Part shown: positions 1 to 11,827 of the stretch, one piece after another
How positions within the stretch are numbered: the first letter of the stretch is position 1
Layout: each line of letters opens with the position of its first letter
NCBI GenBank assembly: GCA_021234155.1
Contig: JAJEKV010000045.1
Location: forward strand, 3,466,120-3,530,119
DNA from: Isoetes taiwanensis
Taxonomy: Eukaryota; Streptophyta; Lycopodiopsida; Isoetales; Isoetaceae
Reading direction: 5' to 3'
DNA length: 64,000 nt
Notes under the pieces: generated by a model
Told to the model about the DNA's origin: nothing
Databases searched by the model: none
Seen by the model: only the letters and a program-made list of their open reading frames with translations
Made by a program: the position numbers and the translations under genes

Positions 1-2142
1 TATCTAAACATATATAAAGCAGTTTGCAATTTTTCTTTTTTTTGGTCCCTCCCTATTTTTTCTGCGTCGCAATCTAATTTAGTGTTTACTTGCCATGTTT
101 TGGAACAAACCCTCCAATAACTAGACGCATGTAAGTTTGTGAAATGAAATGAAAAGACGTGATAACAGTTGCTTTGCTTCACGATGACAGTTGTGTGACG
201 AGATAAGAATGTTCAAGATCTGATAAGAATGATTTTGATTCAATAATTAATGAGTGTTAATGCAGCCAGCTGATGGAATCATGGATTGGCTTCTGAGTTT
301 TCTTCATTCGTTAAAGTGTCGGAGTACAAGACATGGTTTCTAAGAAACGAACGTATGACGAGGTCATTGACGGTGGAGAGGATGAGATGTTGCCACTTCC
401 CAAAAGAGCAAGAATGGATCATTGGTTGATAATTGAAGAGTATGAAGAATACCTTTCTTTTGAGGATGGAGATGGACGATATTGGCTGGATTGTTATGAT
501 TATGAAGGGAATGTGGTGCTAGATGATGCATTGAAGTGGGATTACGTGGTTTGGAGAGTATTGGCATTGTCATGGAAAGTGACGATGAAGGTGATTATGG
601 TGATGATTTGTTTGGTTCTATTGATATGTCTCTTCCTGATGTAAGTAGGGATCCATATGTGCCTATAGAGGTTTTATTTGATTGTGATACGGTTTTCCGT
701 TGTGAAGACTGCTTTCGAATGGTTTATATTGAGGATAGTGAGGATGGCAAGTTCAATCGGTATTGTGGTTGCTTGAAGAAGATGGTGAAGAATTGGATCT
801 TAGAAAATGGTGTAGAAAATGGTAAGGAATTGGAACGTTGATGCATAGTATTGTGAGATTTTTGCCACGTAGCATTATGAGATTTTGCCGGATATGTAAA
901 TGGAGATCTATTATGAAGTTTTGTTCTGATATGCGAGCAAATTCCTACTGTTACAAGCCTCTTATGTGTACAGCGAATTCCTACTGTTACAAGCCTCTTG
1001 CCTCTTATGTGTACACCATATGCCTGTAAATAAACAAATAATAAAATACTCTTTCATGTCTACTCGTCTATTTGTGTCATAGATTTTTAGTATATTTTTT
1101 GTGTGTTTGGTTTTTGAGCACATTCCATGCATAAGATTATATAGTACAGTCATTCATGCAAGATACCTATATTACCTGAAACATGATACGATGCAGTAAA
1201 ATCAATCAAGAAACAGAAGATATAATTGAGCTGATTGTATCCCAAAGGTGTATATTAAAAGTTTGTACATAACAGTTTACATCTTTGTAAAGGGCAGCTG
1301 GTTTGTTTCAGTCTTATCTTCTTTGTCGAGTCTTGAACAGGAATCTACTCATTGTTGCTGCTCCATGTCTGTGATGTTAATATATAGTTAATAGGGTTGG
1401 CTGCAGGCACAGAGATTCTGTCTAATTTTTGCTACAGTTTTTGTTGGATTCATATGTATATTGCCATTCTGAATGATTGGAGAATCCAATTGTAATTCAG
1501 TATTCCATTTCATGTGCTGTAGATGGAAATGTTATAGCATGTGCTGATTGAAAATTCAACTGTGACAGCAGAATCATTGCAGTTCGAGATATTTCATATT
1601 GTGGTTTTAAAACTCTAAGTATTGTCGATCAATACTATCTGTATAATATGGCATGTGGTTTTTGGTATTGCTCGACTAACAAATTTGGTCTTGGGAATTG
1701 AAGTTTGCGAAATCTATAATGTGATTCTTTCAAATGTGATCCTGGATATCTGCTCAACTCATGATGGACCAAACCAAAGATGTTTGCAAGTTGATTTGAT
1801 GCTGCTTGGGAATTAGCCAATAAGAGCCGTGCCGGCTGCTGCATGATGTGGGTCTCCTTGCGGTCATTTTCAAGTTGTCGCAGAGGGTGGAACCAACGGT
1901 TTCTTTGGCAGCTGATTGGCACAAGTTTGAATCCATTATGGGCATCCATATGTTTATCGCTACTTAATTGGTTGCCTCACTTTTACTGTTCAGAAAGTCT
2001 ATGGACTACATGCAGCTGGCATTTCAAATTTACTCATGTTTCCTGCCATTTGCTTACTATTGGTGAAAGCTCAGATAGATGATCGAAGGATTCTTTTTGT
2101 TACTGCTTTGCTTCTGCCAATACGGCACGTGGACTATCGTGA
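1..2142 (+). repeat. Segmental duplication A, copy 1
   Basis: This block aligns with 5844-8041 over almost its whole length. Both start with the same AT-rich leader, carry the same small acidic ORF and continue into the same CCA-adding-enzyme exon. Copy 1 runs off the left edge of the window. The homology ends within a few bases of the tyrosine-arginine codons at about 2138, where copy 1 continues into intron-like sequence and copy 2 into unrelated DNA. A short internal duplication (ttcctactgttacaagcctc) occurs at about 940-1000 in this copy only. Confidence 0.9.
333..841 (+). pseudogene. Small acidic Cys-containing protein, copy 1 (frameshifted)
   Basis: The frame opens with ATG at 333 (MVSKKRTYDEV) and encodes a Lys/Arg-rich start, then a strongly acidic middle. 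At about 540-575 it loses phase relative to copy 2. The remainder is read from the overlapping frame that ends at 841 (ELER, stop). That second part holds two Cys pairs, CEDC and YCGC, separated by about 18 residues, which could bind one zinc ion. The intact product would be roughly 165-175 residues. I do not recognise a family. The TATA-like run present 45 bp upstream of copy 2 is deleted here. No function can be assigned. Confidence 0.55.
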
Positions 2143-3110
2143 GTTTATTAAACTGTGTTGCTCTTATCTTTGTGGCACTATTAGTTATATGGGCAAGCTA
2201 TTTGAATTCTGTTAATATAAAGACTCATCCATGTGCATTAATGTTGTGCTAAATTTGGTGCTTTAAATAATTTCAAATTCAGCATATTGGAATTCAATGC
2301 GGATTGATAATCTCATGCTAGATTCCTTGCTCATCCATCTTTTCTGGATTCCTTTGTCATGCTAGAAGGGATTTTATCTGTTGCACTTGGTGAAAGATCA
2401 TGTTAATGTGTTTTACAGTGCAAAACATCAACTGGAGTGATAAGAGACACGATGAAATTCAAGGCAAATGATGCAGAAAAAGTAAGTTAAATTAGTGAAA
2501 TGTGCATGTTGCTTCACTTCTGTCTGTTAGAAGAACCATGTTGTCACACGTACCATCTTGAAATTGATAATAATAGATTTGGATCTGCTTACATTTCAGA
2601 TGTCCAAGTTGCAGAAGGCATTTGGCAATGCGTATGAGCTTGTTTCAGGCCTATAGGCTCTTCTTCAACATGCAAACTCTTTAAGTAAGAAGATTGCTGC
2701 ATAAATAAAGATCCTTTTGTCACTGTCTTTTGAAGCTCTTGGTGCTTTATAGCTTCTAGGGCATCAGCCGCTCAACTTTGGCAACCAACGTTGGACCAAT
2801 GTATTGGAATCCATGAATTTGTGCAATGGAGTCTCTTCCTCCAAGATAGAGAGGGCCGATTATAGAGGGCCATCTTAAGAAATGAATGCAGGAGACTGAT
2901 TCCAACTGAAAAAGAGGTTGGAAATTGCTATATTATGAAAGTTACTATTGATTGAAGCATGGTGCATAGAGCAAGACATTGTAAAGAAACTTACAGATGG
3001 TTTAATGTTGTCCAAAATGGTAATCAAGGAAGCAACTAATGCTTCGCTGGAGGAGGATAGGAAAAGATACAATACCAGGCAATCCCGTCCCGACATGGCA
3101 AGTTGAGTTT
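1736..3110 (+). pseudogene. CCA tRNA nucleotidyltransferase fragment, copy 1
   Basis: CCA-adding enzymes add the 3' CCA to tRNAs; plants have one such gene with many introns. The translation near 1750-1815 (RCLQVDLMLLGN) and near 2040-2140 (RRILFVTALLLP, HVDY) resembles the C-terminal body region of the plant enzyme. Exon-like blocks follow at 2419-2481 (acag before, gtaagt after; VIRDTMKFKANDAEK) and 2600-2656 (after ttcag; ends in a stop), and possibly a helical stretch at 2900-3100. The 1800-1980 part is frameshifted and lacks a block present in copy 2 (about 7893-7920). No N-terminal catalytic domain is present, so this is a partial, broken copy. Family assignment comes from recalled similarity, not a search. 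Confidence 0.5.
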
Positions 3111-3285
3111 GTTACCAATACATTGGATATTCATAGTGAGCAAGGGCAATTCAAGTAAAAAACTTTTGATCATCAAGTGCGAGACGACTAAGGATTAGAT
3201 TGAATGTCCTGGGAAGAGAGGGAAACTTGCAGCACTTCTCACGACTTCACGGATGAGCTCTTACCTCAATAGTTGAGGACAAAAG

Positions 3286-4715
3286 GTGATGCTTACTGAG
3301 GCTCCTCCACCCCTTGTATACGCATCGCCTTCGCCTTCACCCTATGTTTATCAATCTCCGCCTCCACCCTCACCCTCACCCTTGCCGCCATCTCCATATA
3401 TCTACAGATCCCCCCTCCTCCATCCCCTCCATATGTTTACCCATCTCCACCTCCTCCATCACCCTCCCCACCACCTCCTTATGTCTATAAATTGCCCCCT
3501 CCTCCATCACCTTCACCACCACCTCCTTATGTCTATAAATCGCCCCCTCCTCCAGCACCCTTGCCGCCACCACCTTATATCTACAATATCCCCCCCTTCT
3601 CCTCCACCTCCATATGTTTACCTATCTCCACCTCCTCCATCACCCTCCCCACCGCCTCCTTATATCTACAACCCCTCTTTCACCTCCACCTCCATATATT
3701 TTACCCATCTCCACCTCCTCCATCACCCTCCCCACCACCACCTTATGCCTACAAATCCCCTCCTCTTGCATCACCTTCGCCCCCACCTCCTTACATCTAT
3801 AGATCACCCCTCCTCCATCACCCTAGCCACCCCCTTATATCTACAAATCCCCCCCTCATACCACCATCACCTCCACCTCTATATGTCTATCCATCTCCAC
3901 CACCTCTTTCAATCTCACATTGCGCCTCCTTATGCTTACAAATCACCCCCTCCTCCCTCACCCTCACCACCCCTCAGATATAATGTATGTCTATAAATCC
4001 CCCTCCTCCTCACCCCTTGCCACCACCCCCCCATATATCTACAAAATCCCCCTCCTCCATCCTCTCTATCCCCCACCTCCATATGTTTACCCATCTCCAC
4101 CTCCTCCATCACCCTCCTCACCCACCTCCTTATATTTTACAAAAGCCTCCTCCTCTATCGCCTTCGCCCCACCTCCTTACATCTATAAATCACCCCTCCT
4201 CCACCACCCTCGCCACCACCTCCTTACATCTACAAATCCCCCCCCATCACCATCACCTACACTTCCATATGTCTATCCATCTCCGCCGCCTCCTCCTTAT
4301 CTACAAGTCCCTCTTTTTTTGCCATCATTATCACCTCCACCTCGGTATGTCTATCCATCTCCACCTCCCCCTCCGTGCCTCCCACCCTCACCACCACCTC
4401 CTTATATTTACAAATTAAAAGCTCCCTTACCCTCGCCACCACCTCCATGTGTCTACAAGTCCCCCCCTCCTCCCTCACCCTTCTTTCCATCTTCGTTGTG
4501 TCTACAAATTCCCCCCTCCTCCATTACCCTTGCAGCCACCTTGCAGATGTCTACAAATCGCCCCCTCCTCCATCCCCTCGCCACCACCATCATATGTCTA
4601 CAAATCCCCCCCCTTCTCCATAATACGGATCTCAAATCACCACCTTTGTCATCACTCTTGCCACCACCTCCTTACATATATAAATCACCCCCTCTCCCAT
4701 CACCTTCGCCACCAC
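3286..4715 (+). pseudogene. Extensin-like proline-rich tract, frameshifted
   Basis: Extensins are secreted cell-wall glycoproteins built from SPPPP and YxY repeats. Here dozens of units of the type SPPPPSPSPPPPYxYKSP can be read, but they jump between the three forward frames every 50-200 bp, so no single long frame survives. The complementary strand gives only Arg/Gly/Glu-rich shadows. No signal peptide is visible before 3286. The tract is interrupted at 4716 by a 667 bp insertion and resumes at 5383 with PPPPYMYESPP, ending at about 5500. Slippage in the CT-rich repeat, or assembly error, could explain the frame changes. Call as a degenerate extensin/HRGP gene. Confidence 0.7.
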
Positions 4716-5382
4716 CATGGAATAAAATAACGGCTAAGGTTAGCCAAATGGCTATTTTGTAGCAGTTTTGCCAAGAAAAACGGCTAAAGTAAATGGAAAA
4801 AATGTCCAAAAAAAAGAAAATTTTAGCCTAAGTTTTTTGCCGCCCAAGTGAGTTTTTAGGTTGAATAGCCAAACCTTTACCTCCAAACATATCCATCAGG
4901 ACATCGATTAGCTAAACCTAAGATATAATGGTCTTAGAAAAATAGATAGATTAGCCTAAAATTCAACACCAATGTATGTACGAACTTTAAGAAATTTCAA
5001 ATAGGGTTTATATTTTTCCTTTTCTTTTTCACTTTCTTTCTTGTTCTAAGTACAAAGTTGAAGCCTTAGAGGAAAAAGAACAATGTAGTCCCCTTTTTTT
5101 AGGTTTTTGAATATGTTCATGTATGTTTGTGTCTTGATTTATGTATTTACAATAAATTCAATGTCTTTGCCAAAATGCTTGGATTTTTTTAAAATTACTA
5201 TAGCCTAATGGCTAATATTTGCCTTTCCATTTTGTGAAAGTTTAGCCAAAAGCAAGAAACTGTGATGGAAAAAAACCATTTAGTTTAGCCAAGTGTTAGA
5301 AACTTCTAGCCCCAATTTAAAGATAGTTTAGCTAAACCTATTTTGGCTACACTAAAATATAGGAGTAGTAATTTATTCCATG
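4716..5382. mobile_element. Short inverted-repeat element (hAT-like MITE) in the extensin tract
   Basis: The ends are inverted: CATGGAATAAA at 4716-4726 and its complement at 5372-5382. The flanks carry the same 8 bp, gccaccac, at 4708-4715 and 5383-5390, as expected for a hAT target duplication. The host is a CCACCA-rich repeat, so the duplication length is not certain. The interior is AT-rich, has no long ORF, and contains many short motifs of the form agccaaa or gctaaacc near both ends, like the subterminal transposase-binding repeats of hAT elements. Removing it rejoins the proline-rich tract. It would be non-autonomous. Confidence 0.6.
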
Positions 5383-5500
5383 GCCACCACCTCCTTATAT
5401 GTACGAGTCGCCACCTTTTCAGTGCTCCTCCCCGTCCCCATATTACCATAATTCTTCAGCTCAACCTTTTACATGCGAATGCACATGCTCCATTTGACAT
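5383..5500 (+). pseudogene. 3' end of the extensin-like tract
   Basis: Reading resumes directly after the insertion with PPPPYMYESPP and continues SPSPYYHNSSAQPF before a short Cys-containing tail and a stop near 5500. It continues the repeat pattern of 3286-4715 and is best read as the original 3' end of the same gene. Downstream, 5500-5840, is T-rich and without coding signal. Confidence 0.5.
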
Positions 5501-6243
5501 GCTCCATGCGGCATACCCAATGCACATGCTCCATATGACATTCTTCATGGGACATACTACATGTTACTTCATGTGAGTTGACATGAAATTATTTATTCTT
5601 TATTCCAAATTCAATAAATTAGAATTATTTTTCCCTCTCTCTATTTGTTTTGTTGTACCTCCCCCACCCTTTTTTTTTTACTTCTTTTATTTTCTCTTTG
5701 TTTTAAATGTGGCTATCCTTTTTTAGTTTGTTTTAAATGTGACTACTTGTAGAAACATTGCAAAATTTGTCTTGTCACACAAAATTGACAGGAGATGTGA
5801 GATGGAGTTATTTGAAGACAAAATTAAAAAAGCTTTGCTATCCATCTAAACATATATAAAGCAGTTTGCAATTTTTTTTATTTTTATTTTTTTTATTTTT
5901 TGTCCCTCCCTGTTTTTTCTGCGCCGCAATCTAATTTAGTGTTTACTTGCCACGTTTTGGAACAAACCCTCCGACAAGACGTCTGGCTGTGGATGATAGC
6001 AGAGATCTCGGAGACGGCTATAACAAATCTAAGATGTTCGAAGCACGGAGACGGCTATGACGAATCTAAGATGTTCGAAACATGTACGTTTGTGAAATGA
6101 AATGAAAAGACGTGATAACAGTTGCTTTGCTTCACGATGACAGTTGTGTGACGAGATAAGAATGTTCAAGATCTGATAAGCATGATTTCAATTCAATAAT
6201 TAATGAGTGTTAATGCAGCCAACTGATGGAATCATGGATTGGC

Positions 6244-6252
6244 TTATATATA
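6244..6252 (+). promoter_or_regulatory. TATA-like motif upstream of small acidic ORF, copy 2
   Basis: The run tatatataa lies about 45 bp before the ATG at 6296. The equivalent position in copy 1 (about 288) has a deletion that removes it, so copy 1 lacks this candidate core promoter. Function is inferred from position only. Confidence 0.35.
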
Positions 6253-6295
6253 AGGCTGAGTTTTCTTCATTCGTTAAAGTGTGGGAGTACAAGAC

Positions 6296-6813
6296 ATGGT
6301 TTCTAAGAAACGAAAGTATGACGAGGTCATTGACGGTGGAGAGGATGAGATGTTGCCACTTAAAAGAGCAAGAATGGATGATTGGTTGATAATTGAAGAG
6401 TATAAAGAATACCTTTCTTTTGAGGATGGAGATGGATGAAATTGGCTGGATTGTTATGATTATGAAGGGAATGTGATGATAGATGATGCATTGAAGTGGG
6501 ATTACATGAATGACACCAAAGTTGAAGGTTTGGAGAGTATTGGCATGGAAAGTGACGATGAAGGTGATTATGGTGACGATTTGTTTGGTTTTATTGATAT
6601 GTCTCTTCCCGATGTAAGTAGGGATCCATATGTGCCTATAGAGGTTTTGTTTGATTGTGATACGGTTTTCGTTGTGAAGACTGCTTTCGAATGGTTTATG
6701 TTGAGGATAGTGAGGATGGCAAGTTCAATCGGTATTGTGGTTGCTTAAAGAAGATGGTGAAGAATTGGATCTTAGAAAATGGTGTAGAAAATGGTAAGGA
6801 ATTGGAACGTTGA
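6296..6813 (+). pseudogene. Small acidic Cys-containing protein, copy 2 (stop plus frameshift)
   Basis: Starts with MVSKKRKYDEV at 6296 and aligns with copy 1. An in-frame TGA at about 6436 replaces the Arg-Tyr seen in copy 1, and one base is missing at about 6671 so that the Cys-pair region (CEDC...YCGC) is out of frame. The segment 6473-6670 is open and supplies the acidic centre (SDDEGDYGDDLF) that copy 1 breaks. The two copies therefore carry different lesions, showing that both descend from one working reading frame. Unknown family. Confidence 0.55.
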
Positions 6814-7530
6814 TGCATAGTGTTGTGAGATTTTTGCCACATAGCATTATGAGATTTTGCCGGATATGTAAGCGAAGATCTATTATGAAGTTTTGGTCTG
6901 ATGTGTGGGCAAATTCCTACTGTTACAAGCCTCTTATGTGTACAACATATGCCTGTAAATAAACAAATAATAAAATACTCTTTCATGTCTACTCGTCTAT
7001 TTGTGTCATAGATTTTTAGTATATTTTTTGTCATGTTTGGTTTTTGAGCACATTCCATGCATAAGATTATATAGTACAGTCATTCATGCAAGATACCTAT
7101 ATTGTTTCAGCTGATTATATCCCAAAGGTGTATATTAAAAGTTTGTACATAACGGTTTACATCTTTGCAAGGGGCAGCTGGTTTGTTTCAGTATTATCTT
7201 CTTTGTCGGGTCTTGAACAAGAATCTGCTCATTGTTGCTGCTCCACGTCCTGTGATGTTAATATATAGTTAATAGGGTTGGCTGCGGTACGCGGAGATTC
7301 CCTAAATTTAATTTTTGCCACAGTTTTTGTTGGATTCATATGTATATTGCCATTCTGAATGATTGGAGAATCCAATTGTAATTCAATATTCCATTTCATG
7401 TGTTGTAGATGGAAATGTTATAGCATGTGCTGATTGAGAATGCAACTGTGACAGCAGAATCATTGCAGTCCGAGATTCGTATTGTGATTTTAAAACTCTA
7501 AGTATTGTCGATCAATGCTATCTGTATAAC

Positions 7531-8103
7531 ATGGCATTTGGTTGTATTGCTCGACCAACAAGTTTGGTCTTGGGAATTGAAGTTTGCAAAATCTATAATG
7601 TGATTCTTTCAAATGTGATCCTGGATATCTGCTCAACTCATGATGGACCAAACCAAAGATGTTTGCAGGTTGATTTGATCCTGCTTGGGAATCAGCCAGT
7701 AAGAGCCATGCGGCTGCTGCATGATGTGGGTCTCCTTGTGGTCATTTTCAAGTTGCCACAAAGGGTGGAACCAACGGTTTCTTTGGCAGTTGATTGGCAC
7801 AAGTTTGGATCCATTATGGGCATCCAGATGTTTATCGCTACTTAATTGGCTGCCTCAGGTTTACTGTTCAGAAAGTCTATGGACTACATGCAGACAGCAT
7901 CAGAGGTCCTTGATATATTTGGCATTTCAAATCTACTCATGTTCCCTGCCATTTGCTTACTATTGATGAAAGCTCAGATAGATGGTCGAAGGATTCTTTT
8001 TGTTACTGCTTTGCTTCTGCCAATACGGCATGTGGACTATCGTGAAGAACAGCTAAGCATATCTTTAACACCTGAGCATATATTCGTCGATCCAAATATC
8101 TAG
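7531..8103 (+). pseudogene. CCA tRNA nucleotidyltransferase fragment, copy 2
   Basis: A single frame runs from 7531 to 8103 with one internal TAA at 7843-7845. The first part contains CLQVDLILLGNQPVRAM followed by LLVVIFKLPQRVEP, which matches the pattern of the plant CCA-adding enzyme C-terminal domain. The second part contains YMQTASEVLDIFG and RRILFVTALLLPIRHVDYR. The frame then leaves homology with copy 1 and ends after TPEHIFVDPNI. There is no catalytic N-terminus in the window, so this is a duplicated gene fragment. Identification rests on remembered family motifs. Confidence 0.55.
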
Positions 8104-11100
8104 ACTACAAATATTCATTACCTGTAGTGTGTGGAATATCCAGGATAAGATCATAATAGCGACGGATCAAGCCGCATGCCTGCTTGCATTAGGTCCTTTG
8201 TATGTATAAATAGGGCGACTGTGGGCACATTTGGTCATCTGCATTTCGTTGGTAGACTGTGCAACTGAGGTTGATCACCCACAGGTATGCCGATGCTAAG
8301 CTTCTTTCATTCATTTTGTTCTGCTTCTCTTTTTTTTTTGTTCTTCTTTCAAAGTTGCAACTTTTGAAGTTACAATATTATGTAATTTTGTGTTGTGTAT
8401 CTTATATCCTATTGTTTAAATTTGGTTTTTCCGTCAAGTGAATTTTTTTTTTAGATTTTTTCTAGGTTGATTTTTCTAAGGTTGGGGGAGCTTTTTCTCA
8501 CCGGTAAAATTTACCGTTCTCCAAAAATCGGGCATTTGGATTGCACTATAATTTCAAAATCAACATTTTTGTGGGCGATAGTTATCCGGAATCCCCCATT
8601 TCTCGTGGATTACTTATTTGGGATGGCTTATCCTGGCTTATCCTCGGCGTGCCTGGCACATTTGCTCAGAATGATGCGGTTATGGATTGGAATTTTTAAG
8701 GTGTTCCAGCCAGGTATTTGGCATCGACATCCACTGCATGCATCGACAGCTGATGGAATCCGTTGGTGGTATTAGATGTAAGGCCTGAGCCTTTGTACGC
8801 AAGTAGATTGCTTTATTTTTTGCCAAATTTATTGTTTGAGATGCCAGATTGTCTCTGAAGCTCGCAGGATGCATGTGTACCGAGATAATGGCAAGATCTT
8901 CTTCAAATGTTTGCTCCTTTCGTTTACATGTCTTGCTACATTTCTTCTTCAGAAGTCTCGCATTTGGATCTGTCTATTTTGCAATTCCTTTTTTTTTCTT
9001 CAACTGCCCATAATTCTGGAGCTTAAGTACCAGCCGAGCAATGAAATGGTATGCTTAGCTTCTTTCTGTAGGGATCTCGCAGCTTTGTTATTTGAGTTTA
9101 AGCTTTTGGTTTTGCAAAAGTAGAGATATTATTGTGAATGGGATACTGAAAATTCACTAGATTTGTGTTGATATGTGAAACCAGAATCAAGCATTATTCC
9201 ACAGATCTGGAGCTTTGCAAAATTAGAGGTAAAATTCTTTGTTTCTTATTTAGATGGTAGGTTTCAGTTTCTGTTATGGTCTTTTCTCTCTCTCTCTTCA
9301 ATTTCTCAGGTGGTATATTTAGATGCGTAATAAGAAACCATTTATTTGGTGTCTTGGTCCAAACTCATGATTCATGGGTTGGTGAATTTGTGTTCCATGT
9401 TCTTATATTCAACACATAAAACAGGCTCACATGGGTCTTCATTCAACTGTTGTAGCAGATATTCCTACGATTTTGCAGTTTTATTAATAAATGTCCTTGC
9501 CTTTGGAGCCACAACCATCATAAGCGCTTTTCTAAGTAGTTTTTGTAAGATCTTGAATCATGTATCAAGTCCTGATGTAGGGTTTTTGTGTGTGGGTTTC
9601 AAGGCAGTATAGATGACTTCAATTAAGACTTGATAGCATGTTTAGAAAGAGCATCCAGTATGGGAACTATTCTTACAGCCTTCCATGATATAATTAACAA
9701 ATTTTTGAGTTTTTAATTAGGGTTAGTCATCTGTGTGCTACAAAACTCATGGTTTATAGGGCTTTCAAATGGAGAATGTGCGACAAATCTCCATGTAGTA
9801 TCCACATCTATGCATATGGGTTCTTGTCAAGAAGGTATTATGATGCTGCGAACATGGATGCAGATTATTCATTTGTACTCAGTGAGTACAAAGACCCTTT
9901 ATTACTTATCAAGAAGGTATTATGATGCTTCAAACATGGATGCATATTATTCATTTGTACTCAGTGGGTACAGTTGATTTTGAATCTAGAGACAGATGGC
10001 TTCTGTGGTTATAGATTCATTGATAGACATCCATATGGATTTAACTATATTGGAAGTGCTTCCCCCTTTTTTTTTTGTAAATCCAATTGATGTCTTGCTA
10101 CCCTTCATTGTAACTGTGTCGTTGCAGGTCTATCATATTTGTGGCCGAATGATCCTACCGCCATTGTATAGCCAGCATACGTAATCCTTGATTTTCGTAT
10201 TATTGACAAGCACATGGTTGCCGGGCTTTGCATCTTTATCGGGTTTGAGCCTGTGCACATACATCAATTTAGATATGTAAAATAAGTGACCAGTCTATGC
10301 TAAATTCTAAGTTTTTGCACACCTTCTAATATAGAGCTTTCATCCTTCTGCATCTTTAGGTAGTTTCTAAGAGAATCTCTATGCAGATATGGGTCAAACT
10401 TGCATGAAATCGATTGCAATAATTGATAAAATCACAAGGGCATGATATAGTTTTTCTTGAGTTTGACGGTTCGGTTCACAGCAAATAGAAGTGGTGACAA
10501 TATATGTGATGCCACAAATGGACATTTACAGGCTTTAGGATGTTAGCTTTTAATTGTAGATTCTAGTAGAAAAGAGACTGAATTTCATCGATAATGCATT
10601 TTAAGATTTTATTGTTTTCAATTCTTAACACTAGAGTTGTCCCTTGATGGACCATAAATGGTTCATTTGTACAGTTCGCTTTAAAATTCATATAAAATCA
10701 ATGGCATAAAATTCAGTTAAACCCTTTCTACATGTTAATATATGGCAGTCATGTTGCATAGGAAAAATAGTTAAAAATGCATATACCTCTAAAATTGAAA
10801 GTTATGTTTAGGTGAATCAAGGGGGGTCAAGTCCAGTTTGCTTCATATTTACATAATGTAAAACTGTCTCAACAAAATGATTTTTTTGATTTTTTTCATT
10901 ATAATGGTATTTTTCTATACGAGATAAGGATGAATATGCAAAAAACCTTGTTCCAATCTGAAGTCTAGAAAGGAAGATATAATCAGTCAAACATGACAGG
11001 GTCAAAACAGTTTTTTGTGTTCTGTGGACCAATAATGGTTTCCAGAAAGCTGTTTCAATTAAAATTCTATAACTTTTGCATGAAAATGATTTTTTACTTC

Positions 11101-11827
11101 AAATTTGGTATATAAGTAGTTGACTAATTGCTTCATGCATAGAAAATATTTGTTGGCCTGTAATTTGAAGCTTCAGCTTTGACTTATAGTAACAATTTTA
11201 AGTGACTTTTAATTGAAGTTCATTTTGTTATATTTGAAGGAAATTTATTGAAATAGTATGTCATTGAAAAAATCATATATGAATGCTTGTATGGATATGA
11301 AACCAATGAAAAAACAAGTAAAGAAATAGAGCAAAAGGCACGATCATGATAAATCAATAAAGGTTTCTGTACCTAAGACCATTACTGGTCCACAGGTTCA
11401 TTTTAAATCAATAACTTCTTTACCATATTCGATCTCAAGCTGAATTTTAGGATATTAGTATTTCATGAGATCCTCTATCAATAAAAAAATATATATTGCT
11501 AGGTTTGGGCTAAAACTTTTAGTATTACTTCCAAGTTATCATAAAATGTTTTCCATATTTGATCTCTAGATTTATGTCTTGAAAATGAACTTCAAACACC
11601 ATATTTCAAAGCTTCTCAAAGTTAAGATAGCAATGCAAGATGAACCAAGGAAAAATATGAAAAGGTATGACTAAAGAAGATCAAGATAGACTGCTATGCT
11701 GATGACAATTATTGGTCCACATGACCTCTCATTTAAAAGCCAAGAACATCATCATCTTAATCAATTCCTTAGAATATAGTTTATATCACATTATATATGA
11801 TAACATTAGTTGATTAGGAAGGATTGT
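8104..11827. other. No identifiable gene; AT-rich with scattered exon-like pieces
   Basis: A TATAAATA run at 8205-8212 precedes a possible exon that ends at about 8280 with a gtatgc donor, which could mark a promoter. Short open stretches at 8836-9120 and 9346-9612 have splice-like borders but no recognisable domain. The stretch 8409-8500 resembles 54867-54960. From 10200 to 11827 I see only AT-rich sequence, including several variants of a ggaccataaatgg-like motif. None of this supports a confident gene. Confidence 0.4.
9827..9970 (+). repeat. 82 bp tandem duplication
   Basis: About 62 bp beginning tcaagaaggtattatgatgc at 9827 recurs at 9909 with few changes, giving an 82 bp period. Both copies contain the same open frame (YYDA-NMDA-YSFVLS). 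Confidence 0.8.

Larger units (their letters stand above)
5844..8041 (+). repeat. Segmental duplication A, copy 2
   Basis: Paralogue of 1-2142 in the same orientation. Differences include an extra stretch at about 5970-6080 containing two copies of a roughly 40 bp unit (ggagacggctat...), a retained TATA-like run at 6244-6252, and independent coding lesions. Homology ends at about 8041. Confidence 0.9.

Noticed and set aside
3376-4635. Reverse-strand Glu/Gly/Arg-rich ORFs across the proline-rich tract
   Set aside because: Shadows of the CCT/CCA repeat; they share no start, length or conservation and the forward YxY/SPPPP pattern explains them.
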